This document shows positions 27,042 through 34,753 of a stretch of DNA of 64,000 nucleotides, in pieces; the stretch's first letter is position 1; each line of letters begins with the position of its first letter. The position numbers were made by a program, and so were the translations under genes. Location of the stretch: the NCBI GenBank assembly GCA_016715645.1, contig JADJZR010000030.1, positions 62,001-126,000 of the forward strand, given 5' to 3'. This DNA comes from Elusimicrobiota bacterium (GTDB taxonomy: Bacteria > Elusimicrobiota > Elusimicrobia > FEN-1173). Under the pieces are notes generated by a model. The model was not told the origin of the DNA. It made no database searches and was given only the letters and a program-made list of their open reading frames with translations.

Positions 27042-27386
27042 GTGACTGAGTGTTTGTTTTGTCGGATTGTCCGGAAAGAAGTTCCTTGTCGGATGGTGTT
27101 TGAGGACGAGGGCGTTTTGGCTTTTCATGATATTCTGCCTCACGCGCCGGTCCATGTGTTGGTGGTCCCTAAAAAACATGTGGTTCGGTTGTCCGACCTG
27201 GAGTCGACCAAGGGAGATTTGTTGGCGCGGGTTCAGGATACCGTGCGGCGGTTGGCGGACCATTTTTCCGTCAATGAGTCGGGGTTTCGGTGGGTCGCCA
27301 ACAACGGGCCCGACGCGGGCCAGGCTGTGGGCCATTTGCACTTTCACTTTTTAGCGGGTCGTCGTTTCTCCTGGCCCCCCGGCTAG
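27042..27386 (+). CDS. HIT family nucleotide-binding hydrolase
   Basis: Histidine-triad protein (HinT/PKCI-like), expected to hydrolyse nucleoside phosphoramidates or AMP conjugates. N-terminal CLFCRIV with paired Cys as in zinc-binding HinT members, VFEDEGVLAFHDILPHAPVHVLVVPKKHV, and the triad GHLHFHFLAGR. 114 residues, normal length. GTG start. Followed at once by a terminator, so the heat-shock/rsmE/mtaB run ends here. Confidence 0.93.
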   Translation: MTECLFCRIVRKEVPCRMVFEDEGVLAFHDILPHAPVHVLVVPKKHVVRLSDLESTKGDLLARVQDTVRRLADHFSVNESGFRWVANNGPDAGQAVGHLHFHFLAGRRFSWPPG

Positions 27387-27389
27387 GGG

Positions 27390-27409
27390 GGGGCGTTCGC
27401 CCCTTTTTT
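27390..27409 (+). terminator. Rho-independent terminator after the HIT gene
   Basis: GGGGCG-TT-CGCCCC hairpin followed by TTTTTT; additional Gs extend the left arm. It begins 3 bases after the HIT stop codon. Confidence 0.88.
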
Positions 27410-27452
27410 CACACGGCTTGTTTGCTTGGGTGGGGATGAAAAAAATCTGTAT

Positions 27453-27497
27453 GGGGTGGGGTATAGTAGGGTGGGGGGGGGGTGGAATTGGTGGGGA
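27453..27497 (+). other. G-run cluster / potential G-quadruplex upstream of rpsU
   Basis: GGGGTGGGG, GGG, then an uninterrupted run of ten G (27473-27482) and further GG/GGGG runs, all on the + strand within about 45 bases. It holds at least five G-tracts of three or more, enough for an intramolecular G-quadruplex. It lies in the 27410-27634 non-coding leader of the rpsU-dnaG-rpoD operon, where I see no gene and no convincing promoter. Confidence 0.55.
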
Positions 27498-27634
27498 GTG
27501 GTGGTGACAGTCGGGTTGTGAATATTTTCGATTTGGTTTATGTATTGGGTTTTTGAGTTCCTTTTTGCCGGCTCGGTTGGCCGGTGGAGGGTTTTTTGCT
27601 TTTATTTTTCACCCGGAAGGCGGTGTTTTAATCC

Positions 27635-27835
27635 ATGGTTTTCGTAAAAGTGCGTGATGGGGAGTCCATCGAAGAAGCTCTGCGCCGGTTTAAGCGCGAG
27701 TGCGAACGCAACGGCATTATGCAGGAAATTAAACGGCGGGAATACTACGAACCGCCTTCCGTGAAACGTAAACGCAAACAGGCTGAGTCGCGCCGAAAAT
27801 TGCGTCGGCGTATGGCGCGGGCGAACCGAGGATAA
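27635..27835 (+). CDS. rpsU: 30S ribosomal protein S21
   Basis: 66-residue basic protein of the small subunit platform near the anti-SD. VKVRDGESIEEALRRFKRECERNGIMQEIKRREYYEPPSVKRKRK is the S21 core and the tail is Arg-rich. First gene of the classic macromolecular-synthesis operon rpsU-dnaG-rpoD, with dnaG 23 bases downstream. GGAAGG lies about 12 bases upstream of the ATG. Confidence 0.97.
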   Translation: MVFVKVRDGESIEEALRRFKRECERNGIMQEIKRREYYEPPSVKRKRKQAESRRKLRRRMARANRG

Positions 27836-27858
27836 CTCGGTTTTAAGGAGCGGAGCCG

Positions 27859-29667
27859 GTGGGCGTTTCTCGCGATACGTTGGAACGTGTCAAGCTGGCG
27901 TTGGACCCGTTGTCCATCGTTCGCGATGCCGTGCCCTCCCTCAAGCAGTCGGGCGCGCGCTGGAAGGGCAACTGCCCGTTTCATAACGAGAAAACCCCTT
28001 CGTTCTTTTTTCAGCCCGATAAGGGACTGTGGCATTGTTTCGGCGCGTGTCAAGAGGGCGGCGATATCCTCAAGTTTGTTATGAAGTTGGAGGGGTTGTC
28101 GTTTCCTGAAGCCCTGCGTGAGTTGGCCCATCGGGCGGGAATCCCGCTGGAATGGGACAAGGTGGACGACGCATCCAGCCGGCGCGCCAAAGAACGTGAC
28201 CAGCTCTTAACTCTTCTGGACGAGGCTTGCGGGTTTTATCGGGACGCTCTTCGCCGCTCCGCCGACGCAGAGCCCGCTCGGCGGCATTTGGCCCAGCGGG
28301 GGATTCGTCCGGAAACCGTCGATCGGTTTCAGTTGGGGTTTGCTCCCCGTCGGGATAGTTTTTTGGACGCGGCCCTTAAAAAAGGCGTCGCCATCGAGAT
28401 CCTTCTCAAGGCCGGGCTGGCCGCCCGGTCAGACCGGACCGGGCGTTACCAGGATCCGCTGGGTGGGCGGCTGATTTTTCCGATTCGCGATCCCTACGGA
28501 CAGCCGGTGGCTTTCGGCGGGCGCGTTTTGGACGATGAGGCGGGGCCTAAATACATCAATTCGGCGGATACGCCTGTTTACACTAAGGGCCGTCAGCTCT
28601 ACGGCCTCTATGACGGACGTGCGGAATTGCGGGCGCGCGGGCAAGCCGTGATCGTCGAAGGATACATGGATGTGGTCGGCCTTCATCAGGCCGGGGCCGC
28701 CACCGCCGTCGCGCCTTTGGGCACGGCATTGACCGCGGAGCAGGCTCGGTTGTTGCGACGCTATGTTCAAGAAGCTGTGTTGCTCTTTGACCCCGATGCC
28801 GCCGGCCAAAACGCCAGTTGGCGCAGTGCCGCGGTGTTTTTAAAAGAAGATCTGTTTGTCCGGGTGGCCCAGGTTCCCGGGGGAAAAGATCCCGACGAGT
28901 TTGTGTTGGCTCACGGGGTCGAAGGGTTGTCGCGCTTGTTGGCGGGCGCGCACGATGTGGTGGATTATTGGTTGGATACGTTGGCACCGTCGTTGGAAGG
29001 GTTCAGCGATCTGCACGGACGGCTTCGTCGGGCGGAAGAACTGATTCGGTTCATCGCGGCCGTGCCCAACGAGTTGTTGCGCGACGAGTGGGTGCGTCGC
29101 GCCGCCGGTCGGCTGTCGTTGGACCCCGATGCCCTGCGGCGGGAAATGGCGCGCCAGGGCGGCGCCTCGGCGGATCGGTCACCGCCTAAACCCGAGCCCG
29201 TGTCCCCACGCCCCTCCGGACACGGCGTGCGTACCGCCGAAGAAGAAGTGTTGCAGATTTTGGCCGCGGAAGCGGCGCCCTGGGATCAGTCAGATGCGTT
29301 TGATCGGCTGTTTTCCGATACACGGTGTTTGGCGGTGTTTCGTCACTGGCGCGAACAATGGAAGGCCCGGGGAACGGTGGATCCGGCGTCGGCGGTGGAA
29401 GCCCTCGGAACGGCCGATGCGCCCTGGCTGACCGCTCTTTTGTTGGAAGGAAAAACGTTTCCTGATTCCGCCGAGGCTTTGGCTCGGCACGTCAAGAGTT
29501 TGGAAGTGTCTTCTTTGGGCCGCGAACGCGCGGCGTTGCAGAAAGATGTTTTGGATATGCTGGAAGGTCGTCGGGATCGCGACGACGCTAAAATTTTGCG
29601 GTATCAAAACTTGACCCGCCTCCTTCGGGCGTCTTCGCCCACGGGCGCGGGTCCAACGGACCGGTGA
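27859..29667 (+). CDS. dnaG: DNA primase DnaG
   Basis: Synthesises RNA primers for replication. 602 residues from GTG 27859 with AAGGAG 8 bases upstream. N-terminal CHC2 zinc domain (C39, H42, C60, C64), RNAP-basic and TOPRIM parts: FPIRDPYGQPVAFGGRVLDD, IVEGYMDVVGLHQAG with the TOPRIM Glu, and LLFDPDAAGQ with DxD. The C-terminal third is the variable DnaB-interacting region. Oddity: the last zinc pair reads CFGAC (CX3C) instead of the usual CFGC (CX2C). Confidence 0.96.
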   Translation: MGVSRDTLERVKLALDPLSIVRDAVPSLKQSGARWKGNCPFHNEKTPSFFFQPDKGLWHCFGACQEGGDILKFVMKLEGLSFPEALRELAHRAGIPLEWDKVDDASSRRAKERDQLLTLLDEACGFYRDALRRSADAEPARRHLAQRGIRPETVDRFQLGFAPRRDSFLDAALKKGVAIEILLKAGLAARSDRTGRYQDPLGGRLIFPIRDPYGQPVAFGGRVLDDEAGPKYINSADTPVYTKGRQLYGLYDGRAELRARGQAVIVEGYMDVVGLHQAGAATAVAPLGTALTAEQARLLRRYVQEAVLLFDPDAAGQNASWRSAAVFLKEDLFVRVAQVPGGKDPDEFVLAHGVEGLSRLLAGAHDVVDYWLDTLAPSLEGFSDLHGRLRRAEELIRFIAAVPNELLRDEWVRRAAGRLSLDPDALRREMARQGGASADRSPPKPEPVSPRPSGHGVRTAEEEVLQILAAEAAPWDQSDAFDRLFSDTRCLAVFRHWREQWKARGTVDPASAVEALGTADAPWLTALLLEGKTFPDSAEALARHVKSLEVSSLGRERAALQKDVLDMLEGRRDRDDAKILRYQNLTRLLRASSPTGAGPTDR

Positions 29668-29668
29668 T

Positions 29669-31396
29669 ATGACCCTGGATCGGCGCGAACAACTCAACCA
29701 TCAAGAATTGGTGCGTGGCTTAATCGAACATGGCAAAGAAGCGGGTTTCCTTACCTACGAGGAAATCAGTCAGAAGCTCCCCGAAACCAACTTCACAACC
29801 GAAGAGCTCGATACCTTGTTTGGGAAACTCGAGGAAATGGGTATCGACGTGGTGGAACGCGGCGAGGAAACTCGGTCGCGTTCAGATAGCCACGAGGAGA
29901 TGGGTGTCCCGGATTTGGAGCTCGACACCCAAAACTCGATCCGCATGTATTTGTCCGAAATGGGCAAGGTCCCTTTGCTCACGCGTGAACAGGAAGTGAC
30001 CTTGGCGCGCAATATCAAAGAAAATGAGAAAGTGTTGAAACTGGTCGTTTTGGAATCCCCCATCACCCATCGCGAAGTTCAAAATTGGGAACAGTTGCTC
30101 GAAGCCGACGAAATGACCCCCAAAGAACTGATGCCCCGCGGTCGGCGGACAGCGTCCGAATTGTCGGGCATGCGCCGTCGTGTGAAGGCCGTGGTTCAAT
30201 ACATCATTCAGGCCGAGCTTCGTATCGATAAAATTAAGTTGAAACTGGAAGCCAATCCGCCCGCCGATAAGACCGAAGAAGCCAAAGCCGCGATCGCTCG
30301 CGAACGCCAGGAAATCGTGGAGCGCATCATCAGCTTGAACTTGAACCAGGAAAAAATTCGCCGGCTCGTCAATAAAATTAAAAGCGTCGGGGCCAAGGTT
30401 CGGGAATTTGAAGACGAAATTCAGCGTTATGAAAAACGTTTTAAACTGCCGTACGCCGAGCTCAAAAAGCTGTTTCAAAAAACCGTCTCCAAACAAATGC
30501 CCCCCGCTCAGTTCCAGCGTCTCACGGGATACACGCCCAGTGGCATCGAAAGTTCCATGCAAAACATTGAAGCCATTCAATTGCGCCTTCAGCGCATGGC
30601 GCGCATGTTGCCCATTTCCGCCCAGGAATTGTTGGCCTTGGATGCGCGCATTCGCCAGTTGGAAGAGGCCATCCTTGTCGATAAACTTCAGCTCATCAAA
30701 GCCAACCTTCGGCTCGTGGTATCCATCGCTAAAAAACACGTGGGCTCTAATTTGGAATTGTCCGACTTGATCCAAGAAGGCGGGTTGGGCCTCATTAAGG
30801 CCGTTGAGAAATTTGAATGGCGGCGGGGATTTAAGTTTTCCACCTACGCCACCTGGTGGATTCGGCAAAGCATCAACCGCGCCATCGCCGACCAAGCCCG
30901 CACGATTCGAATTCCGGTGCACATGAAAGAAGTGATTTCCAAACTGACCAAAGTCAGCCGCAAGTTTCGCCAAGAAAACGGACGCGATCCCACCGTGGAG
31001 GAATACGGCAAGGCGTTGCGGTTGTCGTCGGATAAGGTTCGGCAAATATTGAAAATTATGCAGGAACCGATTTCGTTGACCACCCCGGTGGGCGAGGAAG
31101 AAGATTCGGTCCTCGAGGATTTTCTCGAGGATAAGGGAGATATTTCTCCGGCTCATTCCGCCAACGATTCCCTTCGCCAGCAAGAAGTGGAAAAGGCCTT
31201 GGCGAGTTTGAGCGACCGGGAAGCGGAAATCATCAAGCTGAGATTCGGTATCGGCACGGGGTATCCTCGCACCTTGGAAGAGTTGGGCCGCATCTTCAAC
31301 GTGACTCGGGAACGGGTTCGCCAAATTGAAGCGAAAGCCATTCGTAAACTGCGCCACCCCAGCCGTAGCCGCCTCCTGCGCGAATACGTCGAGTAG
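29669..31396 (+). CDS. rpoD: RNA polymerase primary sigma factor RpoD
   Basis: Housekeeping sigma-70, 575 residues. Region 1.1-like N-terminus, 1.2 (NSIRMYLSEMGKVPLLTREQE), a non-conserved insert (about 120-310), 2.1-2.4 (SDLIQEGGLGLIKAVEKFEWRRGFKFSTYATWWIRQSINRAIADQARTIRIP), region 3, and 4.2 (TLEELGRIFNVTRERVRQIEAKAIRKLRHPSRS). One base separates it from the dnaG stop. Promoters in this window with TTGACA/TATAAT-like boxes fit this factor. Confidence 0.97.
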   Translation: MTLDRREQLNHQELVRGLIEHGKEAGFLTYEEISQKLPETNFTTEELDTLFGKLEEMGIDVVERGEETRSRSDSHEEMGVPDLELDTQNSIRMYLSEMGKVPLLTREQEVTLARNIKENEKVLKLVVLESPITHREVQNWEQLLEADEMTPKELMPRGRRTASELSGMRRRVKAVVQYIIQAELRIDKIKLKLEANPPADKTEEAKAAIARERQEIVERIISLNLNQEKIRRLVNKIKSVGAKVREFEDEIQRYEKRFKLPYAELKKLFQKTVSKQMPPAQFQRLTGYTPSGIESSMQNIEAIQLRLQRMARMLPISAQELLALDARIRQLEEAILVDKLQLIKANLRLVVSIAKKHVGSNLELSDLIQEGGLGLIKAVEKFEWRRGFKFSTYATWWIRQSINRAIADQARTIRIPVHMKEVISKLTKVSRKFRQENGRDPTVEEYGKALRLSSDKVRQILKIMQEPISLTTPVGEEEDSVLEDFLEDKGDISPAHSANDSLRQQEVEKALASLSDREAEIIKLRFGIGTGYPRTLEELGRIFNVTRERVRQIEAKAIRKLRHPSRSRLLREYVE

Positions 31397-31461
31397 GTCC
31401 CTCGGGGCGGGCCCTATAAAGGCTTGTCACGCAGTTGACTCATTGTCCGAGGAGTCCAAAC

Positions 31462-31533
31462 GGGCCCTTAGCTCAACGGTTAGAGCGCCCCGCTCATAAC
31501 GGGGTGACGGTGGTTCAACTCCACCAGGGCTCA
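31462..31533 (+). tRNA. tRNA with CAT anticodon (tRNA-Ile2 favoured, or tRNA-Met)
   Basis: 72-nt cloverleaf: acceptor GGGCCCT/AGGGCTC, D arm GCTC...GAGC, anticodon stem CCCCG/CGGGG with loop CTCATAA, T arm GTGGTTCAACTCCAC, discriminator A, no encoded CCA. CAT anticodons belong to Met tRNAs or to tRNA-Ile2, whose C34 becomes lysidine. C4-G69 and C5-G68, TilS recognition pairs in E. coli, favour Ile2. It is not initiator-like: G1-C72 is paired. Confidence 0.9.
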
Positions 31534-31551
31534 TTCGTTTTCCCCCCGAAA

Positions 31552-31560
31552 TGATATAAT
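31552..31560 (+). promoter_or_regulatory. Extended -10 promoter for tRNA-Val
   Basis: TGATATAAT: a perfect TATAAT with an upstream TG, 20 bases before the tRNA. No clear -35, as expected for extended -10 promoters. Confidence 0.5.
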
Positions 31561-31580
31561 GAACAAACCGTCCCGCCCGT

Positions 31581-31652
31581 GGGCGGTTAGCTCAGCGGTG
31601 GAGCGTTCGCCTCACACGCGAAAGGACATAGGTTCAATCCCTATACCGCCCA
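31581..31652 (+). tRNA. tRNA-Val (CAC)
   Basis: 72-nt cloverleaf: acceptor GGGCGGT/ACCGCCC, D arm GCTC...GAGC, anticodon stem TTCGC/GCGAA with loop CTCACAC giving anticodon CAC, T arm ATAGGTTCAATCCCTAT, discriminator A, no encoded CCA. Reads GTG, a codon used heavily here. Confidence 0.95.
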
Positions 31653-31688
31653 CGGACCGGACGGATCCTCCGTCTCGAAAGGACACGC

Positions 31689-32483
31689 GTGAACGACGTC
31701 ATCGCCGGTTTGGTTCGTCTCCAAGAAATGGACAAAGCACTCGACGCTTTGCGCCAGCAAGTCAATCGGGTCTCTCCGCGCCGGGCCGATATCGCTGTTC
31801 GCCGAGCCGCCGCGCTGGCGGCTCAGGAACAAGCCAAGAAAGCCCTAGTGGACGCTCAACTGAGTCGAAAAAATAAAGAATTGGAAATTGATGCCAAAGA
31901 CGGCGCGGTTCGAAAACACACGCTGGAACTTAACGGTGTGAAGTCGAACGACGCCTATCGCGCGCTCCAATCTGAAATCGACGCCGCTAAGAAAGAAAAG
32001 ATTTTTTTGGAGGATCAGGTGCTGGTCCTCATGGAACAAATTGAATCCCTGCAAAAGGCCGCCAAGGCAGGGGAACTAGAGGCCCAAAAAGTCAAAACCG
32101 ACCTGGACGGCCAAGATAAGGCCTTGGACGCCGAAGAGGCCGAAGCAAAATCTCTCGTGGAAACGAAAAAAACGGAACGGGACGCTTTTTTTTCCGGTCT
32201 ACCCACCGAGGCGCGCTCTCGTTACGAGGCCATTCAACGGGGCCGGCCGGGATTTGCGGCGGTTGTCCCCATTAATAATTTGGTGTGCGGCGGTTGCCGA
32301 ACCGCCATTACCCCCAATTTGCTGAACCAGGTCATGAAAGAAAAAGAGATTATTACCTGCGAAGGGTGTTCGCGAATCCTTTATATCGTGGCAAAACCCG
32401 TCGCTCCCGTGGCGTCCCTTGACTCGGTTTCTCCTTCAACCGGCCCGGCCGTCGTGTCCGAGGCAAAAGCCCCTGCGCAATAA
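31689..32483 (+). CDS. Coiled-coil protein with C4 zinc ribbon (DUF164/CdsZ-like)
   Basis: 264 residues from a GTG start. Residues about 10-175 are a long, nearly uninterrupted coiled coil (Lys/Glu/Ala-rich, LDALRQQVNRV ... EAEAKSLVETKK), followed by the zinc ribbon VCGGCRTAITPNLLNQV...IITCEGCSRILYI with two CXXC pairs. A Pro/Ala/Ser-rich tail ends the protein. This family is widespread, often next to RNase HI and rnpB as here, and is thought to be a nucleic-acid-associated factor; its role here is not visible from sequence. Confidence 0.85.
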   Translation: MNDVIAGLVRLQEMDKALDALRQQVNRVSPRRADIAVRRAAALAAQEQAKKALVDAQLSRKNKELEIDAKDGAVRKHTLELNGVKSNDAYRALQSEIDAAKKEKIFLEDQVLVLMEQIESLQKAAKAGELEAQKVKTDLDGQDKALDAEEAEAKSLVETKKTERDAFFSGLPTEARSRYEAIQRGRPGFAAVVPINNLVCGGCRTAITPNLLNQVMKEKEIITCEGCSRILYIVAKPVAPVASLDSVSPSTGPAVVSEAKAPAQ

Positions 32484-32495
32484 GGGGCTCTCTTT
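32468..32495 (+). terminator. Possible terminator overlapping the zinc-ribbon gene stop
   Basis: AGCCCCT (32468-32474) pairs with AGGGGCT (32483-32489), followed by CTCTTT. The T-run is weak, so this may be only a 3' hairpin. Confidence 0.4.
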
Positions 32496-32644
32496 AACGG
32501 ATTTGTTCAAACAACGCACTAACTTATTCCCTTAACCTGACGATTCGTTTGACGGAACATATCCGTCTGAGAGGGTTCAAAAATATTGGTCCAATTACTG
32601 TCAACAGCAACCCCGTTGCAGCCGGGGAATCCAGGGCAACCTCA

Positions 32645-33070
32645 ATGATCTCAACCTCTGTTTGGACGGCTTATTGCGATGGCGCTTCGCGGGGAAATCC
32701 TGGTCCTTCGTCATACGGCTTGGTGTTGTGCGATCCGACGGGAACCGTTGCGGGCGAAATCAGCGAAAGCATTGGAATCAACACCAACCAAGTCGCTGAA
32801 TACGAAGCCCTTATTCGCGCGTTGGCGGAACTGGCGGATCGTGGCGCACAGCATGTTGAAATTTTTACTGATTCCCAATTTGTCGTTTATCAAGTCACGG
32901 GCATCTATCGGGCTAAAGACGCCCGAATGAAATTGTTGTTGGCGAGGGTGAAAGAACACGAATCCCGGTTTAAGACTGTGAAACTCGTGCATATCGCTCG
33001 CTCGAGTCACGAGCACAACCGCCGGGCCGACGCGTTGGCTAACCAGGCGTTGGATCGGGCCAGAAAATAG
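32645..33070 (+). CDS. RNase HI-type ribonuclease
   Basis: 141 residues from ATG 32645. The frame is open back to TTG 32549, but the fold starts at VWTAYCDGASRGNPGPSSYG, so the shorter start is preferred; neither has a clear SD. RNase HI family (cleaves RNA in RNA-DNA hybrids): D12 in CDGASRGNPG, E52 in NQVAEYEALIRAL, D76 in FTDSQFVVYQVTG, and a late Asp in HNRRADALANQAL complete the DEDD set. It resembles the short RnhA/YpdQ-like subgroup without a long basic protrusion. The stop lies next to the rnpB start. Confidence 0.88.
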   Translation: MISTSVWTAYCDGASRGNPGPSSYGLVLCDPTGTVAGEISESIGINTNQVAEYEALIRALAELADRGAQHVEIFTDSQFVVYQVTGIYRAKDARMKLLLARVKEHESRFKTVKLVHIARSSHEHNRRADALANQALDRARK

Positions 33071-33071
33071 A

Positions 33072-33703
33072 TTGGGGGGGTCGGCGGACCGCCGCGACGA
33101 AAAGGGTCGCGGAGGAAAGTCCGAGCTCCACAGGGCAGGGCGCTTCCTAACGGAAAGGCGGGGGTCGACGTTTCCCCCGACGGAAAGTGCCACAGAAAAT
33201 ACACCGCCGAACGGCGCCTAGGAGCCTGTCCAACATAAGACCTCGAGAGAAAATTTGGATGTCGAGCCGAAGCCGAAAAATGACATCGTGTCTTGAAGAT
33301 ACGGAGGGATTTTTTGGCAAATAGTGCCCTGTGTCGGTGGCACACCTTCGGCACGGGCCGAACGGGCCCCAGTAACCGGATGGTTCGACCGACAGCCGAG
33401 TTTGTAGCCGAAAAGCTTATGTTGGACAGGCTCCTGGGCGCGCGTGGTAAGGTTGAAAACGGGAGGTAAGAGCTCCCGGCGGCCCGTCGAGAGACGGGGC
33501 GCGGCAAACCCCGCCCGGAGAAAGGCAAACGCGGGAGATCTTCCAACGAAGGGGACTGGCTCGGTCCTGACGCCTGTTCGCGTCGTTTCCCCGGTCGCCG
33601 CTTGAGCCAGTTCGCAAGAACCGGCCCAGAGAAATGGTCCGTCAGCCGAACCGAAGGTAACTTTGGGTCGGTGGACAGAACTCGGTGTACAGGCCGCCCT
33701 AAA
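33072..33703 (+). ncRNA. rnpB: RNase P RNA (bacterial type A), carrying an insertion
   Basis: Catalytic RNA of RNase P. Universal core is clear: GAGGAAAGTCCGAGCTCC (P4 5' side region) near 33111, CACAGGGCAGGG, GGAAAGTGCCACAGAAA near 33181, GTGGTAAGGTTGAAA after the insertion, GGTAAGAGCTCCCGG, GGCAAACCCCGCCCGGAG, and the 3' conserved ACAGAACTCGGTGTACAGG. The ends (TTGGGG...GGTC with GGCCGCCCTAA) can pair as P1. The whole gene is about 632 bp, but 216 bp (33220-33435) are an element located in the P12 region. Without it the RNA would be about 416 nt, normal for type A. Confidence 0.93.
33220..33435. mobile_element. 216-bp MITE-like element with 20-bp perfect TIRs inside rnpB
   Basis: AGGAGCCTGTCCAACATAAG (33220-33239) is exactly complementary to CTTATGTTGGACAGGCTCCT (33416-33435). 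The interior has no complete gene and holds several short GC hairpins. The flanking rnpB bases GGCGCC and GGGCGC also pair, so the TIRs simply extend the P12 helix. No target duplication is obvious. An expansion segment intrinsic to the RNA is the alternative. Confidence 0.65.
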
Positions 33704-33709
33704 CGTCCG

Positions 33710-33742
33710 CCGCTGGTCCTCACCCGACCAGCGGCCTTTTTT
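33710..33742 (+). terminator. Rho-independent terminator of rnpB
   Basis: CCGCTGGTC, loop CTCACCC, GACCAGCGG, then CCTTTTTT: a 9-bp perfect stem and T6 run. The following 33743-33961 holds no gene I can support. Confidence 0.93.
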
Positions 33743-34078
33743 ATGCCCCGCATGAAACACGACCCGGAGGTTTAAGGGCTTGCGCAGAAATAACTTAAAC
33801 ACCTTGCCGGTCGATTTTGGCCTGCGCCTTTGCACCGCTTGGCTTACAGACCACACGGTAGGCTCGCCTCGCGCCGCTTCGGCTCGGCTCAAAATCCGAC
33901 CGCGTGAGCGGAAGTGTCGCGTAGGAGCGGCCACTCGGCCCAATAGACCGTTTATTTATTTAGTTCCTGCTCTTAAAAGACCTGTTCCTTCGTCGGTGAT
34001 CATGCCGGACACCATTCCTTCCTCGCTCGAATTGCACGCCTTTTCGTCAAAAATCTGAAGTTTCCGCGCACTTTTCGC

Positions 34079-34107
34079 TTGACAGCGCCTTTTTTTATGC
34101 GTATTAT
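34079..34107 (+). promoter_or_regulatory. Promoter of the outer IS genes
   Basis: TTGACA (34079-34084), 17 bp including a T7 run, TATTAT (34102-34107). CTGGAGG lies 8 bases before the ATG at 34144. Confidence 0.75.
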
Positions 34108-34143
34108 AGTGCCTGTAGTAACTATATTACACCTGGAGGCCTC

Positions 34144-34452
34144 ATGCCCGACCCTCTCTCGTCCCTGATCCAGAAACTCCCGCCCTGGTCCGCCATCATT
34201 CGCGGCACCCTAATGCGGTATCGACTTCCCTGCCAGCGCCCCGCCTGCCCCCGTTGCCGCCCCGGCGGCCTTAAGCATGGCCCCTACTGGTATCTCTCCG
34301 TTAAACTGAACGGAAAAACACGCATGCGCAAACTTCAAGACCACCACGTTCCTGCCGTCCGCCAGGCCATCCGCCATTACCATCGCTGGAAAAAACTTTC
34401 CGTCCGCATCTTCGAACTCAACACCCAGGCCCTTCTGGCCAAAGGACAATAG
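34144..34452 (+). CDS. Small IS-encoded protein, DUF6788-like
   Basis: 102 residues, basic. The central part RGTLMRYRLPCQRPACPRCRPGGLKHGPYWYLSVKLNGKTRMRKL has a Cys pair set (C-x4-C-P-x-C) next to HGPYWYLS, typical of small proteins encoded beside DDE transposases and annotated DUF6788. Its stop is 2 bases before the transposase ATG, so the two are co-translated. The role in transposition is unknown to me; a DNA-binding accessory protein is plausible from the Cys-rich basic core. Confidence 0.7.
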   Translation: MPDPLSSLIQKLPPWSAIIRGTLMRYRLPCQRPACPRCRPGGLKHGPYWYLSVKLNGKTRMRKLQDHHVPAVRQAIRHYHRWKKLSVRIFELNTQALLAKGQ

Positions 34453-34753
34453 CCATGTTCGTCAAATCCGATTCCCAGTCTTCCCTCGCCGATATTCCCT
34501 TCAATGACTTCATCTATGACCAAAAACATCCCCTCCTCCGCCTCTCCCGCGCCATCCGCTGGAATTCCCTCATTGAGGTGCGGATTCCACGCAAATTGAC
34601 CCACCTGTCCACGCGAAACTGACCCACCCTTTACCCCTCCGGAAGAACGCGCTTTCCGGAGCGAAGCGACGATGGTTTTGTTTCCTGACAAGTATAGCTT
34701 GGTTTTTGGGTTTCGGCGCGCCCCCCCCGGCGCCGGTTTTTTATTTTGGGTAA

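Noticed and set aside
29882..31357. 491-codon open frame on the minus strand opposite rpoD
   Set aside because: Antisense shadow of a certain gene; composition reflects complementary codons and no motif is present.
33007..33943. Two long minus-strand frames (248 and 241 codons) across rnpB
   Set aside because: They cover a structured RNA gene and its terminator; the translations are Arg/Pro/Ser-rich without any domain.
33743..33961. 92-codon plus frame starting at 33780
   Set aside because: No SD, no domain, and it runs into the IS terminal repeat; the region between the rnpB terminator and the IS end is best left as non-coding.
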